Of a stretch of 64,000 bases of DNA, positions 8,836 through 16,123 are shown in pieces. Numbering within the stretch: the stretch's first letter is position 1; every line of letters starts with the position of its first letter. A program made the position numbers and the translations under genes. Source of the DNA: Formosa undariae (GTDB taxonomy: Bacteria; Bacteroidota; Bacteroidia; Flavobacteriales; Flavobacteriaceae); NCBI RefSeq assembly GCF_042427615.1, contig NZ_JBHMEZ010000011.1:248001-312000 (forward strand), in the 5' to 3' direction. The notes under the pieces were generated by a model that was not told the origin of the DNA, searched no databases, and saw nothing but the letters and a program-made list of their open reading frames with translations.

Positions 8836-9540
8836 CTAATAAAGTTGTATTTCATCGTTCACTTTTAGATCGAAACGTTTTCTAAAAAGATAAACGCCTA
8901 AATATAAAAACGGAGTATCAAATAAAGCCATTAAGACTTTAAATAAAAATCCGCTGATTAATAACCCGGCAAATTTAGTCCATTCTAGTTTACCAAAAAA
9001 ACAAAGTAGCAACAAAACAGTAAAAGTGTCGATAAATTGTGATAAAAAAGTGGAAAAATTGTTGCGTAACCACAAATGTTTCCCTTTTGTAAGTTTTTTC
9101 CAGTAGTGATAAATCTGAATATCGATAAATTGAGCGAATAAATAAGCCATCATACTCGCTAAAACAGCAATTACGGTGCTTCCAAAAACACTCGTAAATT
9201 TAGCATCGTTTACCGGAGACCAAGAAGTTGCCGGAACAGCATCGGAAGCATAAATAATAGCCATAGAAAATATAGAAGCGAATATTCCTGTAATAACAAT
9301 TTGATTGGCGGCTTTTTTTCCATAAATCTCACTTATTAAGTCCGTAATTAAAAATGTAATGGGATAAGGAAGAATTCCAACCGAGATTTCAAATAAATTG
9401 GCGCCAAAAATTGTGATGTTAAACGGGTGCCAATAAAAGAATTTCTGAAAGATAAGATTCGAGACCACTAGAGAGGTCATGAATAAAGCACCTAGTAACA
9501 GGTAGATACGATGTGCTAAAAAAAGGTCTTTTTTATTCAT
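8836..9540 (-). CDS. Queuosine-precursor transporter, YhhQ/VUT family
   Basis: An integral membrane protein of 234 residues with about six hydrophobic segments, in the family that imports queuosine precursors (preQ0/preQ1) for tRNA modification. The characteristic stretch is PYPITFLITDLISEIYGKKAA, with the conserved D-x-I-S-E-x-x-G-x-x-x-A pattern. I choose the start at 9540 (MNKKDLFLAHR) because it leads straight into the first membrane helix; an upstream in-frame ATG at 9561 would add seven residues. The substrate is inferred from the family. No other queuosine gene lies in this window. Confidence 0.87.
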   Translation of the reverse strand: MNKKDLFLAHRIYLLLGALFMTSLVVSNLIFQKFFYWHPFNITIFGANLFEISVGILPYPITFLITDLISEIYGKKAANQIVITGIFASIFSMAIIYASDAVPATSWSPVNDAKFTSVFGSTVIAVLASMMAYLFAQFIDIQIYHYWKKLTKGKHLWLRNNFSTFLSQFIDTFTVLLLLCFFGKLEWTKFAGLLISGFLFKVLMALFDTPFLYLGVYLFRKRFDLKVNDEIQLY

Positions 9541-9697
9541 GTTTCTTTGTTTCAATAGCAAACCTACATATTTAATTTTGAAATGACATTTTCGTAATTA
9601 AAAGACTCCTGTTTCATGTTGAATTTTTATCTGTCTTTAATAGAAAAATTCAAGTTTAAGTAAATTACTTTTCTTTAATTTGCTCATATTTTAGTTC

Positions 9698-10819
9698 ATG
9701 GCAAAACACGTTTACATATCTATAGGAAGCAATAAAGGCGACCGATTTCAAAATTTACAGAATGCAATACAGCGTATTTTTGAAGTTGTAGGTTCTGTGG
9801 AAAGCTTCTCGAAAGTGTATACGTCTCCTGCTTTCGGATTCGAAAGTGATGAATTTTTAAATGCCTGTTTAATTGTTAAAACAGAACTTCGGCCGGATGA
9901 AGTTATGCAATCCTTATTAGATATTGAAACAGAATTAGGACGTACACGAACAGAAGGTGCGGGTTACGAGGCACGTGTAATAGATTTAGATATTATCTTT
10001 TTTGAAGATGAAATTATAAATACCGAATTGCTAAACGTTCCGCATCCAGAAATGCAAAAACGACGATTTGTAATATTACCTTTAAATGATATTGCCTCGA
10101 AACATAAGCATCCTGTTTTAAAACAAACGGTAAAAACGTTATTAGATGTCTGTGAAGATTCAAGTGAATTACATGCGATTAGTGAAGTGCTAGAAAACCC
10201 GATATCTGCTTTTAATTTTATACAACAAAATTTTATTGCTATCGAAGGAAATATTGGTGCGGGAAAAACAAGTTTAGCGACTAAAATATCTGAAGATTTT
10301 AATGCGAAGTTGGTTTTAGAACGTTTTGCCGACAATCCGTTTTTACCAAAATTCTATGAAGATGCGCCGCGTTATGCGTTTCCTTTAGAGATGTCTTTTC
10401 TGGCAGACCGTTACCAACAAATTTCAGACGATTTATCTCAGTTAGATTTATTCAAGGATTTTATAGTTAGCGATTACGATGTGTTTAAATCTTTAATTTT
10501 CTCAAGAATCACCCTGCAAGAAGACGAGTTTAAACTCTACAGAAAGTTGTTTTATATTATGTATAAAGAAATTGCTAAGCCTGATTTGTACATCTATTTG
10601 TATCAAAATACAGAGCGTCTTCAGCAAAATATAAAAAAACGTGGTCGTGATTACGAACAACACATCGAGGACGATTATCTTAATAAAATCAATTTAGGGT
10701 ATCTTGAATTCTTAAAAAATCAAACGGAATTAAAAGTCAAAATTATCGATATTTCTGATATGGATTTTGTGTCAAATCGCGCAGATTATTTGGCTGTTTT
10801 AGAACAAATTAATTCTTAA
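9698..10819 (+). CDS. folK: Fusion of HPPK (FolK) with a deoxynucleoside kinase
   Basis: One 373-residue chain with two enzyme domains. Residues 1-160 are 6-hydroxymethyl-7,8-dihydropterin pyrophosphokinase: start YISIGSNKGDR, Mg/ATP residues in RVIDLDIIFF (Asp96, Asp98) and the closing motif VPHPEMQKRRFVILPL (114-129). Residues about 177-373 are a deoxynucleoside kinase: P-loop GNIGAGKT (184-191) and the lid-region arginines of KKRGRDYE. The first makes a folate precursor; the second phosphorylates deoxynucleosides for salvage. The fusion is known in Flavobacteriaceae. A stand-alone paralogue of the kinase half is at 46518-47132. Its stop codon overlaps that of the convergent methyltransferase gene. 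Confidence 0.93.
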   Translation: MAKHVYISIGSNKGDRFQNLQNAIQRIFEVVGSVESFSKVYTSPAFGFESDEFLNACLIVKTELRPDEVMQSLLDIETELGRTRTEGAGYEARVIDLDIIFFEDEIINTELLNVPHPEMQKRRFVILPLNDIASKHKHPVLKQTVKTLLDVCEDSSELHAISEVLENPISAFNFIQQNFIAIEGNIGAGKTSLATKISEDFNAKLVLERFADNPFLPKFYEDAPRYAFPLEMSFLADRYQQISDDLSQLDLFKDFIVSDYDVFKSLIFSRITLQEDEFKLYRKLFYIMYKEIAKPDLYIYLYQNTERLQQNIKKRGRDYEQHIEDDYLNKINLGYLEFLKNQTELKVKIIDISDMDFVSNRADYLAVLEQINS

Positions 10820-11352
10820 TTAAGAGCCTTCATTTTACTGAATATATCCCAAATTAAAACACCTGCACTTACCGAAATATTTAATGAGTGCTTGGTTCCG
10901 AATTGAGGAATTTCAATCACCATATCGCTTTTAGAAACAACATCTTGAGCCACGCCTTTTACTTCGTTTCCAAATACTAAAGCGTAAGTTGTGTCTACTT
11001 CTGGAGTAAATTTATCAAGCATGGTAGCGTTTTCAACTTGTTCAATACTTAATACTTTTACATTTTTAGCTTGTAGTTTTTCAACAACATCTAACGTGTG
11101 TTCTGCATGTTCCCAAGCCACAGTTTCTGTACTTCCTAAAGCTGTTTTATGTATGTCTTTATGTGGAGGCGTTGCAGTAATGCCGCAGAGGTAAATTTTT
11201 TCAATCAAAAAAGCATCACTCGTTCTAAATACCGAACCAATATTGTTCAAACTTCTAATGTTGTCCAATACTATAATAACTCGTGTTTTTTTAGTGTCTT
11301 TAAAATCTTCAACACTTAATCGGTCTAACTCGCTATTTTTTAATTTACGCAT
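10816..11352 (-). CDS. TrmH/SpoU-family RNA methyltransferase
   Basis: A 178-residue SPOUT-class, SAM-dependent RNA 2'-O-methyltransferase. The trefoil-knot motifs are clear: motif 1 NIGSVFRTSDAF, motif 2 LVFGNEVKGV and motif 3 IPQFGTKHSLNISVSAGVLIWDI. The RNA substrate (tRNA or rRNA) cannot be told from sequence. It is convergent with the folK fusion, with a 4-bp overlap of the two 3' ends (10816-10819), and divergent from mutS. There is no room for a terminator between the convergent genes, so antisense transcription may occur there. Confidence 0.9.
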   Translation of the reverse strand: MRKLKNSELDRLSVEDFKDTKKTRVIIVLDNIRSLNNIGSVFRTSDAFLIEKIYLCGITATPPHKDIHKTALGSTETVAWEHAEHTLDVVEKLQAKNVKVLSIEQVENATMLDKFTPEVDTTYALVFGNEVKGVAQDVVSKSDMVIEIPQFGTKHSLNISVSAGVLIWDIFSKMKALN

Positions 11353-11486
11353 ACTATTTAATTTCTGTATTCTTTAATTCTATTGATTTTCTGAATAGGG
11401 TCGAACATATTTTCAAAAAAATCAAATTATGGTTACATTGCAACGGTATTTAAAATGCAAAAATAACACTAAAAAACGTCTTACCC

Positions 11487-14108
11487 TTGGCAAAAAAAAC
11501 TAAAAAAGAAACGCCGTTAATGAAACAGTATAATGCGATTAAAGCAAAGTATCCCGATGCTTTGTTGCTATTTCGTGTAGGCGATTTTTACGAAACCTTT
11601 GGTTCAGACGCTGTTAAAGCAGCTGGGATTTTAGATATTACGCTGACAAAACGTGGTGCAGGAAGCGAAAGTGAGATAGAATTGGCTGGATTTCCGCATC
11701 ATTCTATAAATACATATTTACCAAAATTGGTTAAAGCAGGCGAACGTGTTGCGATTTGCGACCAGTTAGAAGATCCAAAACAAACCAAAACGATTGTAAA
11801 ACGTGGCGTAACGGAATTAATTACGCCAGGAGTTTCTTTTAACGATGAGGTTTTAAAATCGAAATCGAATAACTTTCTGTGTGCGGTACATTTTGGAAAA
11901 ACCAACATCGGAATTTCATTTTTAGACATTTCTACGGGGGAGTTTTTAACCTCGCAAGGAAACGAAGAATACATCGATAAGTTACTTCAGAATTTTACTC
12001 CGAGTGAAATACTAGTATCCAAACAGAAACGGAAGACGTTTAAGGAGTCTTTTGGAGATGATTATCACGTATTTCATTTAGAAGATTGGGTGTATCAAAC
12101 CGATTATACCAATGAAACCTTATTGAAACATTTCAACACAAAAACATTAAAAGGTTTTGGTGTCGAAAATTTAGAAGAAGGGATTATTGCTTCGGGGTCT
12201 GTGTTGCATTATTTAGGCGAAACACAGCATAATAAATTAGAGCATATTACCTCTATTTCGCGTATTGCAGAAGATGATTATGTGTGGATGGACCGTTTTA
12301 CCATGCGTAATTTAGAGTTGTATAATTCTACCAATAATAATGCCGTTACGTTATTACATATTATAGATAAAACCATTTCGCCAATGGGCGGGCGTTTATT
12401 AAAACGATGGTTAGCACTGCCTTTAAAGGATGCTGAAAAAATAAAACAACGTCATGAGGTTGTCGATTTCTTAACTAAAGAAAAAGAAACACATCAAAAA
12501 ACACGTCAGCATATTAAGCATATAGGCGATTTAGAACGCTTAATTTCAAAAGTGGCTACGGCAAAAGTGAGTCCGCGTGAGGTTATTCAGCTTAAAAATT
12601 CACTTGAAGCCATTGTGCCAATAAAAGCATTAGCGTCTCAATCTAGTAACGATGCCTTAAAGATTATAGGTGATAAATTACAAAGTTGTGATGTGTTGCG
12701 AGCAAAAATAAAAGAGACTTTAAATGAAGAAGCACCTGTAAATGTCTTAAAAGGACATACGATTGCTGAAGGATTTTCGGCAGAGTTAGATGAGCTTCGT
12801 GGCTTATCGACCTCCGGAAAGAATTATTTAGATAAGATGTTACAGCGTGAAAGTGAACGCACGGGAATAACGTCTTTAAAGATTGCGTCGAACAACGTGT
12901 TTGGTTATTATATAGAAGTTAGAAACACGCATAAAGATAAAGTTCCTGAAGAGTGGATTAGAAAACAAACTTTAGTGAGTGCCGAGCGTTACATTACTGA
13001 AGAATTAAAAGAATACGAAGCTAAGATTTTAGGAGCAGAAGAACGTATTTTAGCTATCGAGCAGAAGCTCTTTGGAGATTTAGTGGCTTGGTTGAGCCAG
13101 TATATTAAACCTGTTCAACAGAATGCATTTCTAATTGGACAATTAGATTGTTTATGCGGATTTGCACAATTGGCAACCGATAACAATTATGTGTATCCAG
13201 TTTTAGACGACACGTTTGATTTAGAAATTGTTGAAGGGCGTCATCCTGTGATTGAAAAGCAATTACCAATAGGCGAAGCTTATATTGCTAACGATGTGTT
13301 TTTAGACCGTTCGTCTCAGCAAATCATCATGATTACGGGGCCAAACATGTCCGGTAAATCGGCTATTTTGCGCCAGACAGCACTTATTGTGCTCTTGGCT
13401 CAAATCGGGAGTTTTGTGCCTGCTAAATCGGCTAGAATAGGTGTGGTCGATAAAATTTTCACTAGAGTAGGAGCGAGCGATAATATTTCGATGGGTGAAT
13501 CTACGTTTATGGTCGAAATGAATGAAACGGCATCTATTCTAAATAATATGTCGGAGCGTAGTTTGGTATTATTAGACGAAATCGGACGTGGAACAAGTAC
13601 CTACGATGGGATTTCTATTGCTTGGGCCATTAGCGAATATTTACACGAGCATCCTGCAAAAGCTAAAACGTTGTTTGCCACGCATTATCATGAGTTGAAT
13701 GAAATGACGGAAACTTTTCCGAGGATTAAGAATTTTAATGTCTCTGTAAAAGAATTAAAAGACAACGTCCTATTCTTGCGTAAACTGGTTGAAGGTGGTA
13801 GCGAGCATAGTTTTGGTATACACGTGGCTAAGATGGCGGGAATGCCTCAGCAGGTTTTAAACCGTGCGAATGCCATATTAAAGAAATTAGAAAAATCGCA
13901 TTCTAGTGAGGAGTTAACGGATAAGGTTAAAACACTATCGGACGATTTACAATTAAGCTTTTTTAATTTAGACGATCCGTTATTAGAGAATATTAAGGAA
14001 GAAATTATAAATACTGATATTGATACGTTAACGCCAGTTGAAGCATTAATGAAGTTGAATGAAATAAAACGCATGCTTGTTAAACCAAGTAAAACAGCGA
14101 AAAGTTAA
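11487..14108 (+). CDS. mutS: DNA mismatch repair protein MutS
   Basis: ATPase that recognises base mismatches and small loops and starts mismatch repair. The 873-residue chain has the N-terminal mismatch-binding motif FRVGDFYETFG (Phe-x-Glu wedge), the connector and lever domains, and the C-terminal ABC-type ATPase with Walker A GPNMSGKS (about 617-624), the STFMVEM stretch and Walker B LVLLDEIGRGTSTYDG, then ATHYHEL. The start is TTG at 11487: no in-frame ATG precedes the conserved opening AKKTKKETPLMKQYN, and related flavobacterial proteins start there. The gene is complete, so the strain is not expected to be a mutator through mutS. Confidence 0.96.
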   Translation: MAKKTKKETPLMKQYNAIKAKYPDALLLFRVGDFYETFGSDAVKAAGILDITLTKRGAGSESEIELAGFPHHSINTYLPKLVKAGERVAICDQLEDPKQTKTIVKRGVTELITPGVSFNDEVLKSKSNNFLCAVHFGKTNIGISFLDISTGEFLTSQGNEEYIDKLLQNFTPSEILVSKQKRKTFKESFGDDYHVFHLEDWVYQTDYTNETLLKHFNTKTLKGFGVENLEEGIIASGSVLHYLGETQHNKLEHITSISRIAEDDYVWMDRFTMRNLELYNSTNNNAVTLLHIIDKTISPMGGRLLKRWLALPLKDAEKIKQRHEVVDFLTKEKETHQKTRQHIKHIGDLERLISKVATAKVSPREVIQLKNSLEAIVPIKALASQSSNDALKIIGDKLQSCDVLRAKIKETLNEEAPVNVLKGHTIAEGFSAELDELRGLSTSGKNYLDKMLQRESERTGITSLKIASNNVFGYYIEVRNTHKDKVPEEWIRKQTLVSAERYITEELKEYEAKILGAEERILAIEQKLFGDLVAWLSQYIKPVQQNAFLIGQLDCLCGFAQLATDNNYVYPVLDDTFDLEIVEGRHPVIEKQLPIGEAYIANDVFLDRSSQQIIMITGPNMSGKSAILRQTALIVLLAQIGSFVPAKSARIGVVDKIFTRVGASDNISMGESTFMVEMNETASILNNMSERSLVLLDEIGRGTSTYDGISIAWAISEYLHEHPAKAKTLFATHYHELNEMTETFPRIKNFNVSVKELKDNVLFLRKLVEGGSEHSFGIHVAKMAGMPQQVLNRANAILKKLEKSHSSEELTDKVKTLSDDLQLSFFNLDDPLLENIKEEIINTDIDTLTPVEALMKLNEIKRMLVKPSKTAKS

Positions 14109-14168
14109 AATATTTGATATTGATTCTCAGTAGCTTAAAAATTATTTGAAATTATTTTTCAAAAAAGC

Positions 14169-14198
14169 TTTGAGATGCCAAGAAAAGTTCTAAATTTG
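14169..14198 (+). promoter_or_regulatory. Promoter of the tRNA-Gly/tRNA-Leu cluster
   Basis: TTTG at 14169-14172, an 18-nt spacer and TAAATTTG at 14191-14198 match the Bacteroidota consensus fully. It lies about 40 nt upstream of the mature tRNA-Gly and could drive at least tRNA-Gly and the first tRNA-Leu. Confidence 0.75.
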
Positions 14199-14239
14199 CA
14201 TCCGCAATAGCAATGTTGCTACGTTCATTAAAAGACTAC

Positions 14240-14311
14240 GCGAAAGTAGCTCAGGGGTAGAGCATCACCTTGCCAAGGTGGGGGTCGCGGGTTCAAATCC
14301 CGTCTTTCGCT
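14240..14311 (+). tRNA. tRNA-Gly (anticodon GCC)
   Basis: A 72-nt cloverleaf: acceptor GCGAAAG/CTTTCGC, D arm GCTC/GAGC, anticodon stem TCACC/GGTGG around loop TTGCCAA (anticodon GCC), T arm GCGGG-TTCAAAT-CCCGT and discriminator T. The CCA end is not encoded. Confidence 0.96.
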
Positions 14312-14347
14312 CTATACTGTTTTGATTTTCAAAAAAATATACCAAAT

Positions 14348-14433
14348 GCTGAAATGGTGGAATTGGTAGACACGTTGGACTTAAAATCCAATGGGTAGTA
14401 ATGCCCGTGCGGGTTCAAGTCCCGCTTTCAGTA
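14348..14433 (+). tRNA. tRNA-Leu (anticodon TAA), copy 1
   Basis: An 86-nt class II tRNA with acceptor GCTGAAA/TTTCAGT (one G-U pair), anticodon loop CTTAAAA (anticodon TAA), long variable arm GGGTAGTAATGCCC region and T arm CGGG-TTCAAGT-CCCG. It is identical to the second copy 171 bp downstream. The CCA end is not encoded. Confidence 0.96.
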
Positions 14434-14435
14434 CT

Positions 14436-14466
14436 AAAGCCTTTATCGTAAGATAGAGGCTTTTTT
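14436..14466 (+). terminator. Terminator after tRNA-Leu copy 1
   Basis: Arms GCCTTTATC and GATAGAGGC with loop GTAA and a T6 tail. The same hairpin follows the second tRNA-Leu, so it belongs to the duplicated unit. Confidence 0.85.
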
Positions 14467-14518
14467 ATTATGAATCGTAGTTCTTTTATATAGACTGTAT
14501 TATAAAATTTTATACCAT

Positions 14519-14604
14519 GCTGAAATGGTGGAATTGGTAGACACGTTGGACTTAAAATCCAATGGGTAGTAATGCCCGTGCGGGTTCAAGTCCCGCTTTC
14601 AGTA
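14519..14604 (+). tRNA. tRNA-Leu (anticodon TAA), copy 2
   Basis: Identical in all 86 positions to the copy at 14348-14433, with the same acceptor stem, TAA anticodon and long variable arm. It is followed by the same hairpin terminator. No clear TANNTTTG box is visible in the 50-bp spacer, so expression may depend on readthrough from copy 1 or on a weaker promoter. Confidence 0.96.
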
Positions 14605-14605
14605 C

Positions 14606-14636
14606 AAAGCCTTTATCGTAAGATAGAGGCTTTTTT
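14606..14636 (+). terminator. Terminator after tRNA-Leu copy 2
   Basis: Same GCCTTTATC/GATAGAGGC hairpin with GTAA loop and T6 tail as after copy 1. Confidence 0.85.
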
Positions 14637-15116
14637 GTTTTATATACTTTTTTAATATCCAATCATTTTCTTCTTTCTAATTTCTCTTGAGTATAACGTG
14701 GATTCCATCTTAAAATTTGCGTTTAGTAATGAAATTGAGTTTGATCTTTGTAAACAAGAAATACATTTAATTTGTCATTAAGTCCTCTAGGTTGCATGTA
14801 AAATAGTAAAACACATGTTTTTTAGGGTGTTCGAGCGGAGTCGAGAACATAAAAAAGGAGAACAAGTGCTTCTGAAAAATATTTTAATTCAAAAATTAAG
14901 ACTTTTAGAAGTCAGTTTAAAAATCTAGAATTCTGTCTTTTTCGATTAACTAAAATATGAACAGAAATACAACAATTAGGCATGATCCATAATGTGTCTA
15001 CTTTATAATGTATATAATTATGACTGAATAAAAACGTTGTTTATCGAAAACTAGAATAAAATCAGTATCTTTTATTCATTAAACTTACACGTCAGAAACC
15101 AATTATTAAATTCGAT
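14637..15116. other. 480-bp intergenic region with one inverted-repeat element
   Basis: No gene is supported in either strand. The only structure I see is at about 14813-14876: a core GTTCGAGCGGAGTCGAGAAC (14831-14850) flanked by imperfect arms (CACATGTTTTTTAGGGTGTTC on the left roughly mirrored by ATAAAAAAGGAGAACAAGTG on the right). Sequences of the form TCGACTCCGCTCGA are familiar as dispersed intergenic repeats in flavobacterial genomes; only one copy lies in this window. The rest is A/T-rich and probably carries the promoter of the following gene. Confidence 0.55.
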
Positions 15117-16064
15117 ATGAGTATATCTAGAAGAGATTTTATAAAAAAGACGACTGTAGCAGCATCGAGTTTACCGTTACTAGGAATGCCTTTTTCAATG
15201 GCAAATAATTTTCAATTTGAAGCAGATTTAGATGTTAGTATATTCTCCAAACATTTACAGTTTTTAGATTATAAAGAAACAGGACAGATTGCTTCAGAAT
15301 TGGGGTTTAACGGTGTGGATTTAACTGTGCGACCAAAAGGACATGTGTTTCCCGAAGATGTGAAAACCAAACTTCCTATTGCAATTCAGGATTTAAAATC
15401 ATCGGGTTCAGATTGTAAAATGATTACTACAGCGATAGAAAGTGTAGAGCATCCGTTAGATGTCGATATTATTAAAATGGCAGGGGATAATAATGTCTCT
15501 TTTTATAGAACCAATTGGTATAAATATAAAAAGGAGTTGTCTATGCCACAGTCCTTGGAATATTATAAAAAACAAATTGAAGCATTAGGAGATCTTAATA
15601 AAGAGCATAACATTATTGGTTGTTATCAGAACCATGCTGGACGTAGTGTTGGTGGCTCTTATTGGGAGATTTACAAGCTATTAGAAACTGTAAACCCAAA
15701 ATACTTTGGAACCCAATACGATATCCGACATGCTCTTGTTGAAGGAGGCTTGTCATGGGAGAACGGATTAGAATTACTTCAGAAAAGTATAAAAGTCATC
15801 GTTCTAAAAGATTTTAAATGGGGACAGGAAAGCGGACAATGGAAACCTATAAATGTGCCTATAGGTGAAGGGTCGGTCGATTTTTATACATACTTTAAAT
15901 TACTAAAAAGTTATGGCCTAAATCCTCCGGTATCTTTGCATTTAGAATACCCGTTAGGTGGTGCCGAAAAAGGAAACACGACACTAACTGTGGATAAGAA
16001 AGTGGTTTTTGACGCGATGCGAAAAGACCTAAATACTATTCGCAAGATATGGAAGGAAGCTTAA
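15117..16064 (+). CDS. Tat-exported sugar phosphate isomerase/epimerase-like protein
   Basis: A 315-residue protein with an N-terminal twin-arginine signal, SRRDFIKKT, followed by a hydrophobic segment, as usual for periplasmic TIM-barrel proteins of Bacteroidota. The rest matches the xylose-isomerase-like TIM barrel (AP endonuclease 2 family): GFNGVDLTVRP early, then YQNHAGR, GTQYDIRHA and HLEYPLGG, whose His, Asp and Glu residues are candidates for metal binding. The substrate is unknown; related proteins sit in carbohydrate-degradation loci, but no such locus is present here. It is an isolated gene convergent with the patatin-like gene. Confidence 0.82.
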   Translation: MSISRRDFIKKTTVAASSLPLLGMPFSMANNFQFEADLDVSIFSKHLQFLDYKETGQIASELGFNGVDLTVRPKGHVFPEDVKTKLPIAIQDLKSSGSDCKMITTAIESVEHPLDVDIIKMAGDNNVSFYRTNWYKYKKELSMPQSLEYYKKQIEALGDLNKEHNIIGCYQNHAGRSVGGSYWEIYKLLETVNPKYFGTQYDIRHALVEGGLSWENGLELLQKSIKVIVLKDFKWGQESGQWKPINVPIGEGSVDFYTYFKLLKSYGLNPPVSLHLEYPLGGAEKGNTTLTVDKKVVFDAMRKDLNTIRKIWKEA

Positions 16065-16123
16065 ATAATCTTAAGCGTGATATCCAGTGTATTTAGTGAA
16101 AAAGATTTAGGTCTTGCCTTTTT

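Larger units (their letters stand above)
14346..14636 (+). repeat. Tandem duplication of a tRNA-Leu plus terminator unit
   Basis: Two copies (about 14346-14466 and 14517-14636) of tRNA-Leu(TAA), its two leading bases and its terminator, offset by 171 bp. The tRNA parts are identical. After the tRNA the copies differ by one base (TACTAAAGCC against TACAAAGCC). The spacer between the copies (14467-14516) is unique. This looks like a recent tandem duplication that kept a terminator with each copy. Confidence 0.9.
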
